DNA of 45,971 nucleotides, taken from assembly GCF_000485595.1 (NCBI RefSeq), contig NW_014577217.1, positions 615,921 through 661,891 on the forward strand, read 5' to 3'. Made by a program: the position numbers and the translations under genes. Below are positions 35,605 to 45,971 of this stretch, piece by piece. The notes beneath the pieces were generated by a model. The model had not been told where the DNA came from. It ran no database searches and saw only the letters and a program-made list of their open reading frames with translations. This DNA is from Priapulus caudatus. Its lineage: Eukaryota > Priapulida > Priapulimorpha > Priapulimorphida > Priapulidae. The first letter of the stretch is position 1. Every line of letters starts with the position of its first letter.

Positions 35605-38600
35605 ATAATAATAACAACAGCAACAACCTAGTGAATCAGCAAATCTACCTATTTTGCATATCTCTCCAACTAGTGACTATAGAAGGGACAACGCAATTCT
35701 TTCCACACAACTCTTATATGTGGGAACGTCCTAAAGCTTTCCACTCTCACAACATTCCTATGACTCCTCCTTATGAAGCCATCACACGAATCATGTGCAC
35801 TTCGAATCAACAAAACTCCCAAGCTAGCAACACAGCCACCTATTAAATCATGTCTACGTCTGCTTATGCACTTTGCAGAGAACTTCTAGCATCTCGCAGT
35901 GTCCTCTATCATGCCCGCACCGTGTCAGCTTAGCTACCGATGATTCTTATATTATTGCTCAGCAGGGATAAACAGTGGATAGCTTCAGTAGGGGGAGATG
36001 AGAGGATGTGCGACTCAAGCTGCTGACTACGCTGCATGCAAGATGCCTACTCCACTAGTGCTTCAGCTATGCATTCAGCTTTACTGTGTCTGACTAGCAA
36101 TGAATCACCAGGACTCCCGGAGTCTGTGTAATCAAACCACCTCCCATAACACACACTGGTGACTAAGCAAGGCTAATGACATCCTGGAATAGTACTAACC
36201 AATAGTAAACCTAAATGTCTAAATATAAAACTACACAGTTAGTACTGGAGTCTTTCGTACATTGCAGTAAAGGATTCTAGCCAGATCTAAAAAACCTTTA
36301 CAATAAGATAACAAAACATTAAATTTGTCCATTCTAAAAAAATATTGTGTATTCATTTTTACTTTGAATGAATGCATCACAGTAGGCTACCTTAGCTTCT
36401 GCTATCTATTAGCCAGCTAAATGAAGTGTGAATGTCACTATTGAATAGATTTATATAAGGCTACATAGACCAATGAAGAAACCAAACACACAAGTTTAAT
36501 CTAAATCTAATAAACAGGGAAGGTCATGAATTCACACAGGATTTCATATTGAAATTTCCCTCCTGAGTCGTGTCCCCTCAAAGGACATATATAAGCACTT
36601 TCCTGTTTAGAGTTAAACCAGCAGGTTTGGCAAACATAACAAGGAAATGACAGTGTACTGGAAATAACCGGAAATACAAAATACTGGAAAAAAGTTACCC
36701 TGATCTGACCAGCACCCTGCTACAGCTGGTGATTCACTGCCGCTAGATCAACTTGCCATAACATAACCTACGAAGCAAACCATGGGTTTACTGCTGCTGT
36801 GTTGCATGTGAGCCCATTCCCAAACATGCTACTGGTGGGAACATCAACTGCCACGGATTGCTTTGCCAGCTGAGCCAAGCCTAGTAGGTATCATGTTCTC
36901 AGCTGGTGTGGCCTCCCCTGGGGCTTGGATATAAGGAAGTGGGCCTCCCACGCTAATCACGAGCATGCCGAGTCATCACTGGTTTCAGTAAAAACTAAGG
37001 TCACACAGGGAGACATTCTAATCATTCTTGCACAGTTTACTACCATGGTGCAGGCACGATGCAATAACTATATTTGGCGTATTGATAGCACATCTGTACA
37101 TATTTCTGTACATTTATGACATCCGAATTGCTTTTTGAAATTATTAGCCAATAAATAGAATCGTATTTGATTATGTTCTCTTCTAGCTAATACTAAATAC
37201 CTGATTATAAACTCTGTTGTCAACAGGTGGCTTGACTAGTTAAACTGACATTTACTTGGCGTCACTTCTGTAGAATGACTTACTGCCTTCAAGTTCAACC
37301 ACGCTTTTTACAACTGTTCCTTAAACACAGATGTCATGCCATCTATTGGCACTATTTAGTTGGAAAACTGTAGCGACCGAAGAAAGAATAGAACACGCTG
37401 TAGAGAATCCCACTAGCTAGAACTCCCCTGTGACCCGTCTACACCTCTCCCGCCACACACACCTATCATTACCAACCACTTCACATCCAAGCTATAACTC
37501 ACAACACGCTAACACACGTAGCTGCCAGGAACTCACAGTTAGCGGTGACGATAACTTTGATGAGACATGGAAGAAGATGCAGTCTTCGCCAGCAACGATG
37601 TAAGAAATGCCATAACCATCGTCTGCTACCGGCCCAAACCCTCCACCTGCGCACACGTACTCGGGTGTCTTACTGAAGTCCCACTTGTTAGTCTGCGAGT
37701 GCGGTGTCTGTCACAGATGAAAGTATCTTATATATATATATAAGCTATACATGTCCATATGAAGACCTGGTTGGTAGGCAAGTGCACACAGATATGGGTG
37801 ATAGGAAAGTGTGACATCAGACTTTTTGCTGACTGCATTGATTGCACCAAGAGTGAAAATGAATAAAACAGTGAGAATATTACCATACAATGTTCAACGT
37901 TGACATACAGTTTAAAAGGAATCTGGTCACTCAGGTCATAAAGGCTAAAGAAGGGTAATCACGGAAAGACATAGAATAGGCCAGACTGGTGTACAACAGC
38001 AAATATGTGAAGAAACGGAGATGATGGAAAAAACGAAAAACAGATCAAAATAGTCATGCATGAAGACAAAAAAAGGTGCAACTGGCAGAGAAGGACAAAC
38101 ATATGATGTGATAAATGTCAGAGGTATTAGACGTAGTAGAGGTTCTAAATCTTACCTGACTGGTTGACAGCTTCCACGGTTCACTGAGAACCTTCTCCAG
38201 GAACTTGGAATCCTCCTCCAGGTAGCGAGACACGACGTAAAGGCAGAACAGGTGTCTGTCTACTCCCTTACCAAGCATTGCATCCTTGTAGCGCTGCGTG
38301 TGCACCTCGCAGGCAGCGCGCAGCAACGTAATCCTCTCCCCAGTCTGTAATTACCAACATCGATATCCTAGTGCTAACAGTCTGATAACAACAATCACGA
38401 TCATGTTTTAATGCCTTTCAAACAGTAAACAGGGCAATCTCTTCAGTACATTGAACTTATTATTATCATTGGTGAAATGTGGACACAATAGACACATGTT
38501 CAGTATCCAGGACCTTCCAGAACTAAATATAATAATAGCCTATTTTCTCGGACTTTCCACTAAAAAAAACCACAGGATGTTCCAGGTTTTCCAGATACCA

Positions 38601-41600
38601 CACGAACCCTGGTATGATCCATGTCTAGACAACATTTTAAAAAAGATGCCCCAGCAATGAGAAAAGTACCTTTTTCGAGGTTTGCCTCTACACTATAATT
38701 AGAACAAGTGCCGCAGAGTGACAGTGCTCAACTGACGTGTACTGTAGCCGGGTATTCTTCTGATAAACTCACTGGCAACCGAATCCAGTGTGCCCTCACA
38801 CCACCGCGTTGATAGGCTTTGCTATACCGGTAGTACAGTAATAAAGATATAGCTGTGTAACTTTAATGACTTCGCTATATCAATGTTATCATGGATATGC
38901 GTCGAGCGCGAGCGTAGTGGTGATGGTGATAGGGGGGGGGGGGCTCTAATAGCAAAAGCAGTTCAGTCCTTTGTTAACAGTCAACAAATCCATGTTTAAC
39001 CCTCCTCTCTTGAGGGTCAAAAGGTTATCAGACACTTACTCTTCGCACGTCAGCGGAAAGTAGATTTCATGGCCCTTTCAATAAAGTGATAAAAATGGTA
39101 GATCAGCGCTGAAACAAAAAAGTTTTGCACTTGGTCCGTTAGACCATGTCCTCAGAAAATGTCTGATATCTGACTTTTCCCCCACTGCCCTTTGACCTGT
39201 GACCTCCAATTTCGCGCTGGTGATCCTCCCCATCACACTATACATCGAATATTATAAGAGCGTAGGTCGAGCCGTTGAGATTTGTGCCGCAATTCCGTAT
39301 TTCCTCCTATACCTTAAGTTAAGGGGGAAATATTCCCCCTCCATTAACACATCTCTACCTTTGACCCTTGACCCCCAAATTCGACATCCCGAGTCCTTTT
39401 CGCGATCCCCCCCGACGTCCCGAATATCAAGACCGTACGTCGAGCGGTTAAGATTTGTGCCCAACTGTTCACGGACGGACGGCCGGACGGACGCACGGAC
39501 GGACAATCATGCGATTCTACAAGCTGCATCTGACTTCCTCAGCTGAGCTAAAAAACAAACGGCCGTTGTCAGAAACAAAATTAATCTTAACATTAGTCTT
39601 ACACTAACTTTTTTTCGCAGACCAGACCGCTATACACTACGTATAAGAAACTTGACATTTTACTATGTTTCTGTCAATGGTCTATGAAAAAAGTTTTAAT
39701 GTTAAGACTAATGTTAGACTACTTTAATTTTGTTTCTGAGAATGGGCCCTGGGTTTTTCGAGGGGTGCATGTTATATTATCTTGTGCCCATTCTCCTGTG
39801 GACTTCCCTTCTCATGTGACTAGCGTTAGTACAAGGAAAGCATCAATATACCGATGTTGTTTGATCCTCCATGGCTCTAACAAAAGCACAGGACTCCATG
39901 GTAACTGGGCGAACAGTCTCGGTACGACCTTCACGGTACAGACGAGTCATCGAGGCTTCATAAGTCAAGCTGAACTCGCCAGAATCCTGCAGCATGTACA
40001 TGCACACGTTTCACTCATACCCAAACACTTACACTTGTGACACGTCATGATAGACTATATTTTTTTGTATACATAATGCAAATTTTCAAGGCCATTGCTT
40101 AATTATGCCTGGCTATATCGTGTCCAGCCAGATATGTGCACAGTAATACAAAATGGTACTTGCCAGAGCATGGAGGCAGTAAAAAAACTGTTGTTTCAAA
40201 AAAGGAACACTTAGAAGAGCATTCATTTAGCCAACTGGTAAAACATATAGACAGCATCTTATCTCTGTGAATACCTACCCTATAGTAAGCCAGCTGCAGG
40301 GCCATCTGGATGAATGCATCAGGGCTAACCTTGCAGTTCTTTATGAAGCCCTTTCCCCACTCGCTCCAAATGATCAACTTGAGATCAACGTCATTGGCCA
40401 GCTTTTGAGCAGCTACAAGTTGGCTTTCAATCGTTTTTACACACTGCCAACACACACCACAACACAACAGTGAACGCAGGCATTAAATAACGACGTATAT
40501 ATATATATTTATATATATATGATTTATAATTAAAGACACTCGGAAGAACTAGCATCTATTTTTAATTTCCAAGTCTAGGGTTATTTTCAACCATCAGCAT
40601 ATAGTACCCAAGTTAGTTATTGGCTCAACTAGAATCACCTAAACACTTCCTATGCACCTACACAAACCAGTACCTGCAATAACGCCTGCGTTGGCCAACA
40701 TCAGACTCTTGCAGTGAGTTACTACACTAACACATGCATGCACACACGCACGCACGCACGCACGCAGGCACGCACACACGCACGCACACATACCTCGTCT
40801 GGAAGCTCCCACTTCAGCTTGGTTACTGGTGGCAGGTTATCTCTCACAGTTCCGTGGCAGTGACCATCCTCTTTGTATCTAATCCGAAAGAAACAACACA
40901 AAACCAAGGCTTACACATATTTAACTAATGACTGGCAATGGTTACCAGAAGAACTGCATATAATTATCACACCGTGTTTGTCAAGTAAATTTTTAACATT
41001 TATTTTAATTATAGACATAATAAGTATTGTCCACAATATACTACTCCACGTTAGGATGGTGCATTACAATAATCAATAACAATCAATACTCTTCTCTATA
41101 TTTAAACACAAACACAAGATCAATACCATTTCCTAATCTAGATAATACTTGTAACACAGCAACCAATATAAATCATATAGACAATTATACCACAATATAC
41201 CTACCTCACTACTCTGCTGTCCTTGTGCAAGGTGGCTTCCCACATATAAGCCGTGATTGGCGCATCAGCCCTAGAGGTGGTACAAGGTAAGACGGAAATC
41301 GGAGACTTTCAATATAGGATCATATTAAAATGAACGGGGTAGGAAGTGAGTAAAAGTGAAGCCAAGCAGTTGGATGCGAGCAGAAGCCAGAGTTAGGTGA
41401 AAGGAGATGTTACCATAAACGACTAGTTAGACAGGTACAGTTTAATAAGCTGCTGAGAGATAAAGGTTGGGACAGAGAAATATGTTAAATTGAGGAATTG
41501 CATGCACTCAGCAGTAGAGCTTAGACATAAAACAATGATAGAACAAATGCACACACATAAAACAGAGGAAACACACACACACGCACGCACGTACACACGC

Positions 41601-44600
41601 ACCACGCACGCACACATGCACGCACACACGCACACACACTAAATCTATCCAATCAGTAGCATTCTAAATACAGACATGAAAAATTACAAAAATTGTGATG
41701 TATCCAACACTATTAAAAAACCCATCATAAATGCCCCATCGTCAGCACAAAGATTAAGATGTTTCCAGGCCATATTTAGAAAGTTTAAATATCAATAGGA
41801 AATATTGGAATAATAGGAAATAAGCAAAAAATAGAATTATGAAAAATCCATAAAATAATTACTCAATCAACTACATGGATCAAGGAAAACGCAAGCTCTA
41901 AATATTCTAGGTGTTTATAGTTTTCACCACAGTGGGTAAGTCTGAAAACATGCCTAAAATCACCTTGTTTGTTTACATCCCATGTTGACTGCCACCGACA
42001 GAGCCACTACCAGCCATATGCACGTACTTCTCATCATGCCCAGATGTATTGGTATATGGGGACTTCAGGGTAAGTTACCACCAACGCGATCAACGGTACA
42101 CAGCCAGCTACAAGAGATTTGTATCTTTGGCATTTTCCACGCTGATATGTGGCACCATTTACAAATGGAAATGCTAAACTACTGTTACGATGTCAACCCT
42201 ATGCTCACCAAAAAGGTAACCAAAAATAATGCCAGCAACGAAGAGTCCCCCAGTATATGATACTATCCTACAGTGATACAAATCACTTCATAGAGAAGTT
42301 ATAGTCTTGTACTCTACACAAAATGCACTACTACAAAACAAAAATATGACGTATAAAGCAGACAACTCTCCCACAAAAAACAAGGTAAACATGGCGGACA
42401 CTTCGAGAACATGAACCGTGTGTAGCAACTCATCAACGTTAAGCATCTCACCTCGCACACCATCTCACCCAGGTAAGCAATGTAAAGCTGTGGACACACT
42501 ACGCGATTTTTCAGGCGATTGAGCCGGACGACTGAGTGGACACACATTTCAGCGCGAATCATCGGCGATTTTTCTCCCGCTGCAACACTAAAACACTCGT
42601 GCCACATAGATTGATAGTCAGCAGTTGATTGAAAAATGGCACCGTTGATTGGCTGATAAATGTATACAATCGGCGACCCGGACACACTAGGCGATGTAGT
42701 CGCCGCGACTCAAATAATCGCCCGATTTATCAAACATGTCATTGATTCGAGTCACCGACTCAAAAATCGCCGGCGGACTCACTGGACACACTAGGCAATT
42801 TTCAGGCGATTGAGTCGCCCCGACTCAGTCGCCTGACTCAATCGGCTGAAAAATTGCTAGTGTGTCCACAGCTTGAGGGGCATCTCCCTGATATTAGAAA
42901 AGCATGCATTTTTAGGAGGGGTATCTCCTTGATTATTAGAAAAGCATGCATTTTTAGGGCATCTCCCCCTGATATTTAGAAAAGCAATGTTTTTAGGGTA
43001 TCTCCCTTGATATTAGAAAAGCATGCATTTTTAGGGGCATCTCCCCTGATATTAGAAAAGCATTCATTTTTAGGGCATCTCCCTGATATTAGAAAAGCAT
43101 GCATTTTAATGTATTAACAAAGCTTCCAAGATCTGAAAAATACATGCATTGGACTGGTAGTAAATACATGAGGAAATGAAGATGTCAACAACAAAAGCCA
43201 TGCTTGTTAGTATATCACGTTAAAATGTGACGATTATCTATGATGAGGTTTTTTTAATGGCAAAAAACCATACAAATGCAAAACGTTTTTCATCCTAGGA
43301 ATAGCCATTTCACTGAAAACAGCGTACAGATTAACCGCTAAGATTAAGTTAACTAATTATCCTTAATATGCCTTTTTAAAATTAATAAAATGGCCTTATG
43401 TACATTGCAAAAACATTCACCTCGAGTAAGTAGTAACCAATGCATTTAGCATTTTAGAAAAGGGTACCAATTTAAATGAAAGTGTCCAATGACACTGTAG
43501 CTCACCACAAAAAAGACACAATGAGTGAGTGAGAAGAAGTCAGTTTTATTGAGCAACCATCGATTATAAAACGGAGAGTATATGACTGGGAGAACTCCTA
43601 TGTTTACTTCGTACGAGTTTTAGGGCCGTAGCAACACGGTTGCCAGTCTGTATATACTCGCAATAAATTATAAACCAAAATGATCACCAATTGTGACGGT
43701 AGATGGCGCTATCCGCTTTGATGTTTCTTAGCATGGCGTTCGTAATTAGGTTATGCTGGTTCAAAATGTTTTGTAAAAACTTTACTCTAATATAGACGTT
43801 TATCGCGCAGGGTGGAGAGGAAATACAATTTTGCATTAAGATATTGTCAATGAAATCTTGTAAAACGAACCAGAGCGAGTGTGACACCACGACTGTTTGT
43901 GGCTATATAATATGCCTTTATAATTGCCAAAACCTACCTAATTTGCATAATTTTTGTTAAATATCAAAACCCCTAGCCCTTATTCATTCACATACCAAAA
44001 ATGAGCAAATCCGTTGAACCTGAACTGAACTAATGGCAAATTCCCATTTTTCGCAAAAAATTGCCCACGATGGCTCGAAAAGTACGTCGACTGCGCGTGC
44101 CTCCAAATAGACTGGGTTCAATATGGGAGCATAGCAGTAACAATAACCAATTTTCTAACACATCGTGGGTCAAACGGATATCAGCTGAGTTATCGATTGA
44201 CCGTAGCCAAATGTTGACGGACGGACGGACAGACGTACGACGACCCATGGCAATAGCTCAGCTTGACGATGTCAAGGTGAGCTAAAAACAAAAGTATTTT
44301 TGTAGGCATAGAAAACCTTTACAGCATTGTGCCTGGGTGATGCAAAGTGGTTTGAAGAAAACAAATAAAATCATGTGACACTAATGCTAAGCTGTTGGAA
44401 GATAATTCCGTATAAATCGTTATCAATCACTGAATGTCTACGAGTTAAAAAATACAAATGTAGCTGTAGATAAACCTACCACGAGTGCTCAACGTTTATG
44501 CCAACATGACCATTCTTTAGAATGATAAAGGTGAAGCTCTTATCGAACCAGACGTTGTAACAGTTTCCATGAAGCAGGTGACTCGCCCACTGGTCCATTT

Positions 44601-45639
44601 GACTTGAATCATTCTGCGGGCATAGGAAATAAGTATGTGCGTGCCACTATGCTGTCATTACCCAAAAAAAGCCTTCTTGAGTTCAATAAACCTATCTGAC
44701 TTTCGATTTTTAATGCTCAACAAACCTTGTAATCATGGATTGATGATTTAACCCCACATTACATGCTAGATAACTTAATGTAGGCCACAAGCAAATATAA
44801 GCTTATAAATAGCTACATTATTGGTTCTTATTTCTACATTACGATATACAATTCATTACATCCAGAGCACATAAACCTAAAGACTATTTTGCAAACAAGG
44901 ATAAAAACGGAAACCTTAATTTCAGTCGATTCGACTAACGTTACGTACGTATTTTGAACAATGTATTAGTTTATTACTAATCAGCTATGCTTGTTCCATT
45001 TAATAAGACAAACCGCATGCCCCTGATTAGTCCCTGTCACGTTCCTAAGCCAAGCTAGAAGTCCGTATAAACCCCGACTTTTGAGTTAACACTTGAGACG
45101 TGGTTTTCAGTTTTTACCATTGTTCGAGTATATGATCGGTATATTATCGTTTCGTCAGGGTTTATGTGTTCTTGATTGCATCATTAACACCCCTTCTCAA
45201 AACTCTGCCAAGCAGGGACTTCAATTAAACCATACCTGCAGTTTTTAGTAACTGCTCAGTGCTAGCTATTAGTAATTATACTGAGTCTTACAGGATCGTA
45301 TTGAAATTCTTCCTCGTCTAGCGAAACAACGAAAGCAGCCTTCTCTATGACATCCAGTGAGTGCTTGTTGAGTCCTTTGCGGAAATATTTAATCCTCGTC
45401 TGTGCCCACACTGTCCTGAAAAGCAAAAAGAAAAGAATATTTATCATACTCGATTGGTATAACGTGCATGATGCAAGAGTACAGACATACGAATTCAATG
45501 AAGCATGCAAGAATGCCCGTAGCATTGCTTCTTCCTCAAGTCTTATGCAAGTTCTCACCTTTCCGCAGCAGTTAGCACAGCCAGATGTTCCTCACCATCA
45601 GTTGGTTGAGATTGGTCCTCTAGAATCTTTGTGAACATA
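35262..45639 (-). CDS. CPT1: Carnitine O-palmitoyltransferase 1, C-terminal ten exons (5' partial)
   Basis: Exons in transcription order: 45639-45559, 45415-45292, 44613-44480, 41270-41205, 40878-40794, 40443-40279, 39986-39852, 38344-38156, 37707-37537 and 35342-35262 (stop 35264-35262). All introns are GT..AG and the phases agree, giving 409 residues that align with roughly the last half of animal CPT1. Diagnostic segments are [16 protein letters not shown] with the catalytic His (residue 111 of the fragment, split by an intron after W), [49 protein letters not shown] and [13 protein letters not shown]. The enzyme moves long-chain acyl groups from CoA to carnitine at the mitochondrial outer membrane, the malonyl-CoA-controlled entry to beta-oxidation. 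The N-terminal membrane and regulatory part lies past the right edge. No frameshift or lost key residue is seen. Animal isoforms A, B and C cannot be assigned. Confidence 0.95.
35343..37536 (-). other. CPT1: CPT1 last intron
   Basis: A 2.2-kb intron before the final 27-codon exon. It contains (ACGC)n and (CA)n at about 35545-35603 and otherwise unique AT-rich sequence. Frames inside it are not coding. Confidence 0.8.
38703..38789. repeat. Dispersed repeat, copy 1
   Basis: About 85 bp containing GTGCTCAACTGACGTGTACT and ending ACTCACTGGCAACCGAATC. It matches 45886-45970 at roughly 90% or better in the same orientation. It lies in a CPT1 intron. Confidence 0.85.
39184..39560. repeat. GACGG-tailed interspersed repeat with internal dimer
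   Basis: Two related monomers, about 39188-39290 and 39358-39463, share TTTGACC..TTGACC.CCAAATTCG and GTCGAGC.GTTRAGATTTGTGCC blocks. They are followed by a (GGAC)n run (39471-39505) and an end with CAGCTGAG and CTAAAAAACAAA. The same tail design occurs at 44000-44295. It sits in a CPT1 intron. Confidence 0.7.
39561..39748. mobile_element. Foldback element with about 60-bp arms
   Basis: Inverted arms (about 39570-39627 and 39679-39740) begin CAGAAACAAAATTAA and share ACATTAGTCTTA, AACTTTTTT and AGACCA blocks with small gaps. The outer ends are GGCC-like. It abuts the GACGG-tailed repeat in the same CPT1 intron. No coding capacity and no clear target duplication. Confidence 0.65.
40735..40793. 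repeat. (ACGC)n microsatellite abutting a CPT1 splice donor
   Basis: (GCAC)n and CACACG units begin inside the donor region of the exon ending at 40794: the intron reads GTATGTGTGCG on the minus strand, so the microsatellite supplies most of the donor's downstream bases. Confidence 0.8.
41572..41640. repeat. (CACACG)n microsatellite
   Basis: About 65 bp of ACAC/ACGC units in the large CPT1 intron. Confidence 0.85.
42487..42872. mobile_element. TTAA-type inverted-repeat MITE
   Basis: Ends GCTGTGGACACACTA are identical and inverted, and similarity continues through CGATTTTTCAG and CGATTGAG, about 36 bp in all. The flanks, TAAA (42483-42486) and TTGA (42873-42876), could be an eroded TTAA duplication. 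The interior repeats GGCGATT(GAGTCG) motifs in both orientations. It resembles the element at 6381 in layout (TTAA-like flank, G-rich start, CACAC, CGATTTT). Located in a CPT1 intron. Confidence 0.7.
42877..43108. repeat. Minisatellite of about 39 bp, six units
   Basis: Six tandem copies of a 38-41 bp unit with TTAGAAAAGCATGCATTTTT and GGCATCTCCCTGATA parts. The array starts at the right end of the MITE at 42487-42872, with no more than a few bases between. Confidence 0.9.
43500..43980. other. CPT1 intron sequence, no element recognised
   Basis: Unique-looking DNA with a 68-codon minus-strand frame (43684-43890) that has no splice-site support and no family motif. It may be an old repeat, but I cannot place it. 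Confidence 0.4.
43990..44295. repeat. GACGG-tailed repeat with a terminal palindrome
   Basis: Ends with a GACGGACGGACGGACAGACG run (about 44216-44236), then AGCTCAGCTTGAC-GAT-GTCAAGGTGAGCT, a palindrome with 13-bp arms and one mismatch, then AAAAACAAAAG. The order and tail match the copy ending near 39560. The left limit is approximate. In a CPT1 intron. Confidence 0.65.
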
Positions 45640-45885
45640 CTGGGAATGCAAACCATCGTTACCTTAATGAACACATTGAGTTGAGGAGAGATGTCAGAAT
45701 AATCACATGCCAAGAGGCTGAGGGCGACTCATCTAGAAATAAGTGGCTCACGAGAAGTTGATGTAAAGTATGAGGCGGTGGGGCAGCAACAAAAAGGAAT
45801 TTTTATTGTGTAGTAAGGTGTGTGATGAGAGAAAGAAAGAGAGAGTGCGTACAATGGTGGAAAAAGTGGTCAGAATCACAATACA

Positions 45886-45971
45886 AACGAGTGCCGCAGA
45901 GCGACAGCGCTCAACTGACGTGTACTGTAGCCGTGTATTCTTCCTGATAAACTCACTGGCAACCGAATCAA
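45886..45971. repeat. Dispersed repeat, copy 2 (cut by window edge)
   Basis: Same sequence as 38703-38789 with a few substitutions and one inserted base. It continues past the end of the window. It lies upstream of the first CPT1 exon seen here. Confidence 0.85.

Noticed and set aside
43684-43890. 68-codon minus-strand frame in the large CPT1 intron as an alternative exon
   Set aside because: It does not correspond to any part of CPT1, and the flanking exons 44613-44480 and 41270-41205 already join in phase through the active-site EHSW|ADAP segment.

Overview
This is nuclear DNA of a metazoan, probably a marine invertebrate. Its protein genes are split by many spliceosomal introns. One encodes a cilium-associated GTPase found in ciliated eukaryotes, the other a CPT1-type carnitine acyltransferase. 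TTAGGG-type telomeric motifs occur inside the window, and most of the rest is microsatellites and small inverted-repeat elements. I see no bacterial, phage, CRISPR or operon structure, and I cannot name the species.

Layout. (1) 805-8910, minus strand: a complete seven-exon RABL2 (Rab-like protein 2) gene, rebuilt exon by exon with consistent phases (196 residues). Its introns carry a TTAA-flanked inverted-repeat element and two adjacent long-armed inverted-repeat elements with telomere-like repeats in their loops. (2) 8911-20900: no recognisable protein gene. A TATA box and one splice-like pair at 9.3-9.7 kb suggest a transcript divergent from RABL2; the remainder is unique DNA and long (CA)n, (CT)n, (GA)n and (ATT)n arrays. 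(3) 20780-22220, plus strand: CCAAT and TATA promoter motifs, a probable untranslated exon, and a short first coding exon of an unidentified gene ending in a strong donor. (4) 22220-34700: no confident exons. It is rich in GA/CT/GACA/GCAC arrays and holds a hAT-like MITE and four short palindromes with a shared terminal motif, two of them with clear target-site duplications. (5) 35262-45639, minus strand: the last ten coding exons of a carnitine O-palmitoyltransferase 1 gene (409 residues, including the catalytic His). The 5' part lies beyond the right edge. Its introns hold an inverted-repeat MITE, a minisatellite, a foldback element and GACGG-tailed repeats.

The two identified genes have unrelated jobs: ciliary trafficking, and import of long-chain acyl groups into mitochondria. 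Their proximity recalls human 22q13.33, which carries both CPT1B and RABL2B. The least explained signals are the telomere-loop inverted repeats in RABL2 intron 1 and the family of roughly 40-60 bp palindromes.
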